In this document: positions 9,901 to 37,079 of the stretch, piece by piece | Layout: each line of letters begins with the position of its first letter | How positions within the stretch are numbered: position 1 is the first letter of the stretch | Assembly (NCBI RefSeq): GCF_012273895.1 | Contig: NW_024045136.1 | Location: 186,001-250,000, forward strand | Direction: 5' to 3' | DNA from: Zerene cesonia | Lineage: Eukaryota; Arthropoda; Insecta; Lepidoptera; Pieridae | DNA: 64,000 nt | Program-made: the position numbers and the translations under genes | Notes under the pieces: generated by a model | Database searches by the model: none | Seen by the model: the letters and a program-made list of their open reading frames with translations, nothing else | Told to the model about the DNA's origin: nothing

Positions 9901-10224
9901 CTTTGATTTGATACACATGCTCTAGTAAAGAAAATTTAGATTAATTAATTGCCGCGTTCTCGGACACATAATAATAAGCAAAACCTCGGCTAACAAATTC
10001 TGTACCATTATGCTGCTGCGAGACAAAGCATTATCTAGTATATGTGTTCTCTGTACTCTCGCTTAACGAAAATCAAGGGATTTTTTGAACTAAAAGTATC
10101 TGTAAATATTTTCTATCGCACTTGTAGAATAATATATATACATAATTGTCAAGAAAAAACACTAGTTTCAACACTCATGACATTTTAAAATCTTATTTTG
10201 CTTTGTCAGTAACTAAAAAAAATG

Positions 10225-10780
10225 TTAAAATGTATGTATGTATGTAAACCGGCGTGTTCACGATAACTCGCGAAAAACTTAACTAATCGAATTTTTTTTT
10301 AACGCTTCGGTATCATCTAAATTTAGTTCCTTTCGAAGATCACGGTCTAATTCAATGTAATTTAATTTTAATTGACAAAACAAAAATCCACTTATCGAAT
10401 GTAAGTATATTTTTCTATCTCATCAACTATTTTTCTGTTATTTGTTTATAAATGCAACAAAAATTTGATTTAGTTTCAAAAGTTAACTCTTTTGCTCGTT
10501 GATTTTTATTCGTATAAGGGACGCTACCTGTCGATTGAGCGCGAACTTTTAATCATAAATAGTTTTCTGGTGCTATGAGTAAGTTAACAAAATTCTCCGA
10601 CACAATAAATACTCCACTGTTCAGTGTACATCATTCTGCACGACTTTTTAGCGAAATTTTTTTTTGATTCTAGTATTATCTCAAATCAAGTCCTTTTGAA
10701 AATCGCGGCCTAATTAACGATATTTAATTATAATTATAAATAAACTAAAATCCACTGATGGTTTGTAAACCTATAACTAT
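10225..10780. repeat. two diverged direct copies of an unnamed repeat
   Basis: Two blocks of about 170 bases (about 10225-10400 and 10610-10780) share atcatctaaatttagttcct / attatctcaaatcaagtcct, then gatcacggtctaatt / aatcgcggcctaatt and aaaatccact. They look like degraded copies of one element. Confidence 0.4.
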
Positions 10781-10984
10781 GTAAAAGTAAGGTTCGTTTA
10801 CAATACATGCGCAGTATCTTAGTTTCTGGCTGATAGCGCAAAAAATTCAAAAGTATTCTTTATTCTGTTTATAATACACTCATAAATATGCAAAATATTT
10901 GTTTAATTTTAATTTTTTTCTTGTAAAAATTAAAAACCGCTATGAGGCGTGCACTTTTGGATTTTCCAAACTTTTTAATAAACT

Positions 10985-11330
10985 ACCTGCACTTTGCGGT
11001 TTCACCCGCGTAAGTCCGTATCCCGTAGGAATATCGGGATAAAAAGTGACCTATATATTATTCCAGTTGTCCACAGTCCAGCTGACTACGTACCAAATTA
11101 AGTGGTTTTTGAAAGAAAGAAAGAATGTTTATGTAACAACACCACATAATGTTAAATTAAAATAAAAAAATGAACTTATGACTATTCGGCGTGATGCTAA
11201 AAGGGTAACTACTCAGCATGTGCTACGCGTAATGCGCAGCGCTGATTTTCAGTAAGAGAGTTTTGCGTGAGAGATTGGTGCACAAACACACATCCTCATA
11301 AACTTTCGCATTTATAATATATATTAGTAG
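10985..11330 (-). mobile_element. Lep1-type Helitron-like element, internally interrupted
   Basis: The left part (gcggtttcacccgcgtaagt to ctacgtaccaaatt) and the right part (cacaaacacacatcctcata to tataatatatattagtag) of the family are separated by about 150 bases of unrelated sequence. Confidence 0.6.
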
Positions 11331-14104
11331 AATTGAGAGCATGATGGGTTGTTCACTCCAAGCGGCTCGTGTTCGGAGCAGGTCCACCGTGAACAGTGGC
11401 CGCGAGCGCCACTGCCCGGAGCAGCCAAAACTCCACAGGCCCCCAGAGCGTTTGGATTGTCAATTTGTTATTTAATAGCAGATAAGAAAGCCAAAAAATG
11501 CAGTCTGATAGCCTGCTCAATTTTTTGAAGTCGGATGAAAATTATATATAAGGATTTAAATCGGACATGTGATATCAAAACATAATATCACTTGCTTGAC
11601 CCCCATTCTACATAATTAGGAAGTTATGAAAAAACAATGATCAGACATTTTGTGGTGGCTGCCATTTTAGACCGATTTTCATAAAACATCTTAGGACGAC
11701 CGGAACGAAATAGATTTTCTAATAAAAGAAACCGCATCGAAATCAGCTCATCACTTTGAGAAATACGAACACTCAGACCAATTATAAATTCTTAAATTTT
11801 CGCTTCATGTATTTGTTATGAAAATTATATATCGGAATGTCTAAAATACTTAAACTTAAATAAATTGGCTAGCAAAAGTTTCGTTAAAACGCTGGAACGC
11901 TGTTAAATTCAAGACACAGATAGACAGACATCTACGTCAAACTTAAAACACCCATAACAATATATAGAATGACATATTCTTGGATATTTCTGTGAAATAA
12001 ATTTAAATTCGACTCAATATTTGAGTTTAATAACAAACAAACTCACATTTCCTTTCAGAAAACCGTTCCTGCAGGCAGTTTCCGCGTGTGTCATGCGCAC
12101 ACGCAATGCTTCAAGGCCGCCATATTTTTCCACCCTTATGTTATGTCATTATATCATACTGTTCACGGTGTGACCTTATTAATGTCGCTGCGACTTTAAC
12201 GTCGCATCGATGGGTCGATTAAAATCGCATTTTTTTTTCTTTTGACCATTTGGAAATTAAATGACCAACCGTAGTAGCTCTTTATTGCGATTTTAGATGT
12301 GAAATAAAAAAAAAATGTTATCATTTTAACAAAAATGATTATTCATGTAATATTTCACAATATTAAATTCTGTAAGAAAACTTTTTTTAATAATATCTTG
12401 CTACTTAAACAATAGAAAATGTGTATTTTTCCTTATACATCACAGTCCAATATGGATCCTTGTTAAAGATACAATAAAAATAAAACATATGAGCTATTTC
12501 ACAAGAATACACATTTTTGCTCCGTAATCTTTATTGATCAAATACAATATTTTATATAGTAGTGATTTTGATAAATCGAAAATGTTATTCATGTTGTATG
12601 AAACATAATATAGACCTAAATAAAAATGTTGAAATATGATATGCCTATTCGAGGGATTATTCTGTACGAATAAAATGTTTTTATGTTAAAAGAAATAAAA
12701 TTATTTACATTCATTTCTAACAGCTTTGTACAATGCAAAATATTAAAGTTCGTTTTTAAAGCTAATCCTTTAAATTTCCGGGTTTAAATTTTCAATAGGC
12801 GTTCGAAAAATGAAGGAGATCCTTTATTCGATTATTATTTTTTTTCTTTCTTTTGCATCCGTTTTATTCTCGATAAGTCCGTGGGTTTTCAATCGATTGA
12901 CGTGCTACATTCTGTGTTTGATAGAAAATTGTGAATTGGTCCCATTTTAGACCTGGAATAATAACTCTTAGGCGATCACTGTTGTAGAAAAAACAAAATA
13001 TTTTGAGTTAATTCTTTCAAATATTCTCAATAAAATTACAACGAAATGGTCTTACTGTACAGAAAATGGACATATGTTAAGGGTTTAAACTACCTGCTAT
13101 AAGTGTTGCCCTTTTTTGTTCCGCAAATAGAGAGAGACATTTCTTTTGTTTATCGATAACATAAGAAAAGAAGAAATCTACAAATGAACCCTTTGTTTGT
13201 TTTAAGAACACATACTCACCCATTATTATATTATCTTCAGTGTCAGATAGACATAAAACGTATAAAGATGACGAAATAAAAATAATAAGTAAAAAAAATC
13301 AGCTACATTCAGGTCAAATATTATTTAAAATGACCTAAGTCGGAACCACAGATTACATATTACTATACATCGGTATCTAGGTAGATTTTAAATAATTCTG
13401 TCTATCTAAGTAGATTTTAAATAATTCTGGGTTTCTGTCGAACCGCTTTTATTGGCGGGAACGCGACTATTGTTAAAATGTCAACTAACCCTAGAGTTCA
13501 CAAATATGGCGTAAAGGATGAAGGTTTTATATGACTAGCTGTGGCTGGCAGCTTAAATTTCTATTGTGACGTTGCTGCCCCATAAGTCTATGACATTAAT
13601 CCAGTCTTATAAATCGATGCATTTACACATTAATCCGCCGAAACACCTCCACTACAGTCGTGTTTATCTTTTTTTATCTTCATAGCAAATATTTGTGGGC
13701 TCATTACCTTGTACTCATCTAGATTCTAGGTCTATCAAAAAAGATACACTTAAATTCCATATCATAGCATTTTCGTAGGACCTCCCCCTGATGAATGACC
13801 TTGATATAATAGACATGTTTATTATACTTTTATTTTTAGGCCTTTGGTGCGGAATGAAGTATTTATGTTTATTTGATAAGAATTATGACTCATTTCAAAA
13901 GAAAAAAAAAACAAAAAGTTTTCATGTAGCAGATAAGGTGTGGTTTAGTTATCTTAAAAATTGTGTGCACACATTTAAAAATCACATTAGTTCTGAATCA
14001 AAATAAAATAACATGTAAGTTCTGACGCTGCTCCCACCTCTAATAATAATATGTTAAGTGTTTTGATTATTTTTTTAATTTAAATCCTAGTCGGGTTTGA
14101 GTGT

Positions 14105-14235
14105 AGGAGAGAGTCAAGTACCACTCACCCACAGAAAAACGGCGTAAAATACCAGCTTGCTAATGAGTCTCGTTCAGTGTGTACAGGAACCGGAGGCCCA
14201 CATCCTTTTTCTCACCCTTTCCAGTCCATCCCTTT
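14105..14235 (+). mobile_element. family S SINE-like fragment
   Basis: Contains caccactcacccacagaaaa, an accggaggcccacatcc motif and ctttccagtccatccctttt, all found in the middle of the 54594-54900 copy. It lies just upstream of the aldo-keto reductase start. Confidence 0.6.
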
Positions 14236-14469
14236 TAATCATAAAAATATCGAGAATTTTGATAACCCACCTAAACTACAATATTTTGAAAGCCTCATCT
14301 ATAATAGAACCAATAAAATGCGACTAAAAATCGCAGCACGAATACGCGTTCCCAGTCTTGACATGTTAAAAATACTCTTCGACATTCAAAATTCAGTACA
14401 TAGATTAGAATATATACTGGGCAAATTTAGTACACCGCTAGCAGCGAAACAGTGCGGACGTGTTTCAAG

Positions 14470-30106
<15,637 letters not shown>

Positions 30107-30436
30107 TTCGGTGCAAGTTATTGGAGATTTTGTTTAATTATTTGCGATGTTAATTTCGTCAGGCATTTTGTTAAAATAGTTAATACTTAAATATAGGTAA
30201 TTATTTCTAGAAAAATACAAAAAAAAACCACAGAACTGTAATAGGCGGAAACAATTTTTAAGGCATTTAACATTGTGTTGATGCAGTATAATGAACGAAT
30301 ATAACAGAAAATCTATGTTTTGTCTTTGGTTGTAATAATGTAGTTTTCGTGTGAGCTTACGCACCATATTTTCTCTTTTTTTGAAAATTTCTTATTTCAC
30401 ATGCACTCTTTCACGAGCAATGAGCACAATATTTGG

Positions 30437-30442
30437 AATAAA
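30437..30442 (+). terminator. poly(A) signal of the aldo-keto reductase
   Basis: AATAAA about 330 bases after the stop codon, in otherwise unremarkable 3' sequence. Confidence 0.5.
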
Positions 30443-30574
30443 CCATAAACAATATATATAATTGTCGTTTTATTTATAATCTGCGTAAGAGGTATAGGGA
30501 GGAGATAGGGGAAGGATTGACAACTAGAGAGGGAATGTACTGAAAAGAGTGAGAAAAAGGAAGCCTACGGCTTC

Positions 30575-30745
30575 TCCACGGGAGTCGGTCACGCTTCGGC
30601 ATGAATTGAGCCAGTCCGCTGGGGGAGTATCACATCTCCACAGCATTTTCCTCACCCTTCCCAGTCAATTTGCAGCGGCCCTACCTCTGCAAATGTTCAT
30701 GGGTGATGGTGACTCAGATGTCTTACTAAAAAAAACCGGCCACTC
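30575..30745 (+). mobile_element. family S SINE-like fragment
   Basis: gtcacgcttcggcatgaatt ... ctgcaaatgttcatgggtga with an internal deletion relative to 54594-54900. It lies between the two convergent oxidoreductase genes. Confidence 0.6.
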
Positions 30746-31022
30746 GCAAGTGCGGCAATTTGTTTTTAATTGTGTTTGTTTGAATAAAGTTATGTTATTT
30801 TTGAAGACTCTTCTATGTAGAACACACTGAACACCTGAAACCTGAAACCCTTAAAAGATGGATCCAGTATTGATCGCATAAGATATTTTTCTTATTTTTT
30901 ATTCAAAAAAGCAGATATTTATAAAAAGTATAAATCTAAACATTAAAACACATAATTTGCAGTTAAAAGGCATTTTATTTTTTTAAACCTCACCAGTTGT
31001 AATCGTCGGATGACCTATAACT

Positions 31023-31778
31023 CTAAGTCAATAGGAAACCATTGTCAGCTACATACTCCGAGCCAGTAATCCCAACAGCATTATCACTAGCCAAAAACAA
31101 GATAATGCGTGCGATTTCTATCGGATCTGATACTCTCTGAAGCGGCATATCCACCGCCATATCTTCAAATTTGTATGACGTAACACCGCTGTTCACCAGA
31201 AAGTCAGTTTTCACAGGTCCAGGGCTCACAGTGTTGACCCTAATGCCTTTGCTTGACAGCTCTAGCGCGGCACAGCGTGTAAAATGATTCAGAGCTGCTT
31301 TAGATATATAGTACGGAGTTTTTGAGCATTGTTTTGGCACCAGGGTTCCACCGACACTAGAAATGTTTATGATGTTACCTTTAGTTTTAATTAGATGTGG
31401 TGTTGCTAGTGCTGTAACGTTGATGTGGGCTCGGAGATTTATCTTTATTGTGGCATCGTAAGCTTCCAAGATGTTGCCATCCAAAATAGATCCGTATTTG
31501 GCAAGCCCAGCATTGTTTACTAAAACATCAAGGTGGCCATATTCCTCGATGACTTTTTGTACAACACGTTTTGCTTCGTCATCTATAGAAATGTCGGCCG
31601 CAATCAGCAACGGTTTAGATCCATATTTTTCACAATTATCGGAAATTGTTTGCAGTTTTTCCACATTTCTGCCAACGATCGCGACCTTAGCGCCCTCCTT
31701 AGCGAATTCTATGGCTGCTGCTGCCCCAATTCCGGAGCTAGCTCCAGTAATTAAGACGACTTTGGTTTTAAAACTCAT
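31023..31778 (-). CDS. short-chain dehydrogenase/reductase (classical SDR), intronless
   Basis: 251-aa single-exon protein, the usual length for a classical SDR. It shows the cofactor motif TGASSGIG at residues 11-18, NNAG at about 87-90, the catalytic Ser in NIINISSVGG, Tyr and Lys in YYISKAALNHF, and NTVSPGPVKTDF after the active site. R in VGRNVEK after strand 2 favours NADP(H). It resembles the expanded insect group of 3-oxoacyl-ACP-reductase-like / farnesol-dehydrogenase-like SDRs; the substrate cannot be assigned. The start MSFKTKVVLITG places the Gly motif at the standard distance. AATAAA on the minus strand at 30974-30979 is a suitable poly(A) signal. It converges on the aldo-keto reductase gene. 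Confidence 0.92.
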   Translation of the reverse strand: MSFKTKVVLITGASSGIGAAAAIEFAKEGAKVAIVGRNVEKLQTISDNCEKYGSKPLLIAADISIDDEAKRVVQKVIEEYGHLDVLVNNAGLAKYGSILDGNILEAYDATIKINLRAHINVTALATPHLIKTKGNIINISSVGGTLVPKQCSKTPYYISKAALNHFTRCAALELSSKGIRVNTVSPGPVKTDFLVNSGVTSYKFEDMAVDMPLQRVSDPIEIARIILFLASDNAVGITGSEYVADNGFLLT

Positions 31779-32457
31779 TTCTCGTTAGTGTGACAAATGA
31801 AGAGCAATGCAACTGTGAGTTAACTTTGAGATTCGATGATTTTTGTCTCGCTGCTGGGATCATTTTTATCATCATTATCGTGTTTGCTGATAAGATATAT
31901 CTCTTTTAATATAAGTTAAATATTTGTGAACTGCATTAAATCAATGTTTATTTATGAACTTTGATAATTATCCTTTTTGGAGATGTTCTTTATTATTTGA
32001 TAACATTACTAAAATACTGTTTTTTTAGCGTCATTGACACGTTGACTACGTAAATATTTTCACAGGACTTTCGGCTTTATTTTACAGACCTGAAAGATCT
32101 CTTAACTAGTATTTCCTACGTTAGGTATGTAGCGATTGTATTACAACATGAGAAGATAGTTTAATATGAGGTGGGTTCAAAAAACTAAAAAAAAAATGGT
32201 TGTTTTGGTTCCTCTTGAAGCTACTGTTTTTTCGATATTACTATACTCTGAAATTCATAAAGGCATCAATGTTTGTCAAAGCAGTGATTTTAAGGTGAAA
32301 ACTTAAATCAATCATAGAACATATTTTTATCCTACTCGTCTTATCTTATTTAAAGGCACTGCGTCTGCAAATGTTCATGGGCGGTGGTGATCGCTAAACA
32401 TCAGGCGAACCAGCAGTTCAGTTATCCGCTATGATAAAAAGAAGTCGCTATAATATA

Positions 32458-32499
<42 letters not shown>

Positions 32500-32604
32500 A
32501 AAATATAAGTAATATTATATATAATAAAAGAAAGTAATAAAATTCTAGTAATATTAATAAATTTAATAAATGACATGTACTGAGGCAACCTCAGTATATA
32601 AGTG

Positions 32605-32635
<31 letters not shown>

Positions 32636-33525
32636 TGGAATCGGCTCAAACGATTTTCATGAAATTTAGTATATAGGAGGTTTCGGGGGCGATAAATCGA
32701 TCTAGCTAGGAATTTTTTTTAGAAAATGTCATATTCGTGTTTTATCGACTTAAACTCACTTTTTTAACAAATAGGAGGCGTTTGAGTAGTCCCAATTTAT
32801 TATGACTCTTCCTGACATCTATTGGCGAATAATAATACTATAAATGCGAAAGTTTGTGAGGATGGATGCATATGTATGTGTATGTGTGCGTCTGTTGCTC
32901 TTTCACGCAAAAACTACTGAACCGATTGCAATGATATTTGCTTCGTAGATAGCTGGTCAACTGAAATAACACATAGGCACTTTTTATACCGGACTTACGC
33001 GGTTTCAACCGCGGGTCACAGCTAGTAATCTATAATATGATGTATCCAAATATGTATGTGTGTAGGTATACGTGTGTCATGCTTGTGACTAAGATAAGCA
33101 AGCTATGCTTATATTGAATAATCTAAAGCAACAATACAGTTTCTTGCCGGCTCTTCTCAGCATAATTCATAGATATAGAGTATAACTATGATAAAATTAT
33201 CTTAAAATGTTATACAGAATATTGTTTATTCTGTATTTAATACAATATGCAGACAAATACTGAAATTGTTTTAAATAGAAAATATGTGATGCGATTATGT
33301 GTCTTGAAATATGTCATTTAATATATATAGAATTTACATAATAAAAAACTTAGTAGCATAGATCGATGTCATGAAAAAAACATTAATGACAGTGACGCTT
33401 GACATTGAAGGAAGTTGTTCCAAAAGTCAAACTCATGTTCGCTATTTCACGTGGTTATCGCGTTTGTAAATATCGCTGATTGTACATTATTTTCTAAAAT
33501 GATGAATGTATAAAAGAACACAAAA
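31779..33525. other. divergent intergenic region between the SDR and WDR74
   Basis: About 1.75 kb. It contains the SDR promoter at its left end, a family S fragment (about 32350-32445), two short TA microsatellites (about 32460-32497 and 32606-32630), a family D repeat (about 32635-32762, related to 43527-43675) and a Helitron-like copy (32830-33026). No further gene is seen. Confidence 0.5.
32830..33026 (+). mobile_element. Lep1-type Helitron-like element, diverged
   Basis: actataaatgcgaaagtttg ... aaccgattgcaatgatattt ... gcgggtcacagctagtaa. Confidence 0.7.
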
Positions 33526-36500
33526 ATGTTACTAGAAGAGGAGAAAACATTTGACTTTTTTGTTAGCAGCCGAATTGGCTCGTTCAAACGTAAGTACATA
33601 AAGCACTTATTATTAGGGTTCAGATTCGATTGCAAACTGCATCTCAGAAATAAAATTTTAATATAACTTTAACTAAATTAATATCTTTTAATATGATATA
33701 AAATAATTATTTATGTTATAAAATTATCTTTTCCTTCACAGATATAAAATACCACACGGACCTAGCTAAAAACAGTAAAAAATGTATCGAAAACCTGGTA
33801 GACATAAAAACTTTACAAAAAGATGACACAATCACGTGCATGGAATGGGGGAACAAGGAGCAGACAGAAATACTTATTGGAAAAAGGAATCGAAAGGTAC
33901 TATCATAGATTTTTTGTAACTGTCCACTTGGTGATCCAATTTCGATAAATTTTTTACTTAAAAGCTTGTACCTTGATGATATAAAATAACTCTTAATACC
34001 ACATGTGAAAACTGATGTGCAGCAAAATTCAGCAAAATATATGGGTTACAATTCAAATTTTAATTTTTTCTGTGATTATTGATATTTTTTTCGTATTTGT
34101 AAACACGTAATTTTAACAATTTCGAAGAGTATAGAGAGCCCAATTGACTTACGAAGCATTTCTAAGGAATGTAGCATGTATTCTTATCCAAAATAATGTG
34201 TGGCAAAACATATAGTTGTAGTTCAATTAGTTTGCTCATTTATGACATGTAGGTAATCCATAAAATTAATTTATACTAGCTATGCCCCGCAGTTTCACCC
34301 GCATAAGTCCGTATGCCGTAGGAATATCGGGATAATAAGTTGCCTATATGTTATTCCAGTTGTCCAGCTGTCTACGTACCAAATTTAATTGCAATTGGTT
34401 CAGTAGTTTGGTTAGGTTGTAAGTTTTAATGTGTATAGTTTGTTTTTTTTTTTTTGTTCTAGTTTTTAATTTATTTATTGTTTTTTTTCTGTGTGGCCTT
34501 GTTATCAATAAATGTTTTTATTATATTATTATTAGTTTTTGCGTGAAAGAGCAACAAACACACACACACACATCCTTACAAACTTTCGCATAGTATATAT
34601 TTCGTCCACCAAAATTTGTTGAAAAATCAATATAATGTTTTATTCTACTTTGTATCCCCTGTTCAAATTACTGATTCTGATAGTCAACTAATAGTAATTT
34701 TTTTTTCATTTTATGCTTGAGTAAAACCTATGTGAAGTAAGGGCAGTCCTTTCATGTAAGTACAGCAAATATTTGTCATTTTCTCTTCCAGATTGAAACA
34801 TACAACACAGAGAAGAGGTTGGCAAACATAGAGACAATCGATTTTGGATCTGGCGACATTGTTGGCCTGGGTCGCTATAAGCAGCGTCTCATAGCTGGTG
34901 TTGCCAGTGGTGTGGTGAAAATTTGGGGGAAAAAGGAAGATACTCTGGTTGAAGCTGGAGGGAAAATTGATAGAATGAAAGTATGGAGCGATGGAAATGT
35001 TTTTGCAACTGGTAATTTGTTTTTTGCATTTCGAGAAATTGTTAAAGGATGGAAACACTTTGATTGCGAGGATGGCCTCGAACGCGCGTCTAGGTATAAA
35101 GAATTATATCCAAAGCTTTAAAGTTGGTTTGAAAAACCAGTCGAAAGAGTAAAGGTGTCGGTTATATACAAACAAACAATTAAATATAATGGATAACAAT
35201 ATAATCATACTAGCTCTAAGCCGTGGCTTCACTCGTGATACCTGGGTGAGAGGAGGGAGCCTATGTGCTAACCCAGACTGTAATCTATCTACACCAAATT
35301 TCATACACATATGATTAACAGTTTTCGCGCGAAAAGGTACCAAAAAAAAAAACAATACATTTTTGCAGTCGTTTCTTTTGAGAAATTTTTGAAGAAAAAA
35401 AATATTGGTCACGAGGCGGGATTCGAATCAGCTTCTTTTTTCCAAACCGTTTGCAACGTCTAGCCTCTCGGCCACTCGTGATTCCATGTCAGCAATCAAA
35501 TGTTTTCTAGCCTATCGGTTTTATGTGCCTCTTTTTATGTCATAGCGGACAATTGAGCTGGTGGTTCGCCAGATGGTAAGCGATCACCACCACCCATGAA
35601 CATTCGCAAAGGTAGTGCCTCTGCGAATGTGCTGCCCGCTTTTAAGTGTAAGTAAGGGCAAAGGTCAGGAGTATCCACTGGAAAGAAGGAATGGTATGGG
35701 ACGGGTAAGGGAAAGGACACGGGCCTCCGGCTCCCCCACTCACCGCACGAAACACAGTAGCATGCCAATATTTCACGTCGGTTTTGTGTGTACTTCGCCG
35801 CGAGCGTGCGAGCTGGCCCAATTCGTGCCGAAGCGGGCTCGACTCCCACAATTAATGCCTAATGGACATCCTACGTCATCTATTAAGATGTTTATGAACC
35901 ATCTCAACCAATATGGAACAAACATATTTACCCTTATGCTAATTTCTTTCAGGTGGTGAGGAGAATGATTTAAAACTATGGCGGATAGGTGAGACAGCAC
36001 CGATTTTTATAGCGAAAAATCTGCCCCACGACTGGTTGCAACTGCGAAGACCTGTATGGGTGACTGATTTAACGTTTCTAGAGGAAAACTTGCTGGCGGT
36101 GTGCTCTAGGCATGGCTATGTTAGGTTTGTGTGTGATTTTCAACCGACTTAAATAAAAGGAGTAGGTTATCAATGCAACTGTAACTTTTGATGACCCGAT
36201 ATTCATGATTATTTTACACTAGCTGCGCCCCGCGGTTTCACCCGCGTAAGTCCGTATCCCGTAGGTATATCGGGATAAAAAGTTACCTATATGTTATTCC
36301 AGTTGTCCAGCTGTCTACATATCAACAATCGGTTGATTGCAATGATATTTGGTTTTTGCGTGCGCAGTAGTTTTTGCGTGAAAGAGCATAAAATGCACAC
36401 ACATCCATACAAACTTTCGCATTTTATACATATATTAGTAGGATATAGTAGGATTACAATTACAATTATTACAATTTAATTTTAATATACAAATTTATTA

Positions 36501-37044
36501 CAATTGGCCATAAGGAGACGGTACTATTTTTTGCTATAAACAGTTTTTTCACTTTTCTGTATCTATTTCGTTCATTATTTTACAATTAATTCAGAGCACT
36601 CGAAATTTGTCTGAAGGAATACTCTGCCTATGCATTTATGTAAAGTTTTCTATGGATTATATACAGTAAGACTTTTAATGTTACTGCTTCGAAATAAGGT
36701 GCTAATTTCAATGACTGTCTTATACATTTAATTTTTAGTTTTATAGCATTGAAATGCTTTATAAATGAGAAATTTTGAAAGAATAGAAAAAATTTGATCA
36801 CGAGGCAGAAAAAATTTCTCATTGTCTTATACATCTCAATAAAATAGCACAGACAGAGACCTTACTATTTACGAGTGATCTCATTCAACCAAGTTTTATT
36901 ACAAGTACATATAAACAGATCTTCCATAAAACTGTTTCAGGCTATATGACACAAGGGTACAACGCAGACCGGTATGCAATGTGGACACTAAAGGGATGGC
37001 CGCAACCTGTATAGCCAATGGTTTTGATGAAAGGTTGGTCAATC

Positions 37045-37079
<35 letters not shown>

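Larger units (their letters stand above)
9418..14104. other. 4.7-kb AT-rich intergenic region
   Basis: No exon is recognised on either strand. It holds a non-LTR tail (9778-9900), a diverged repeat pair (10225-10780), an interrupted Helitron-like element (10985-11330) and two GC-richer patches at 11340-11460 and 12055-12130 that I cannot name. The promoters of the Gly/Pro/Gln-rich gene (minus) and of the aldo-keto reductase (plus) should lie at its two ends. Confidence 0.4.

Noticed and set aside
9418..14104. CRISPR, operon or prokaryotic features
   Set aside because: No spaced direct repeats or prokaryotic gene organisation anywhere; the window is plainly from an insect nuclear genome.
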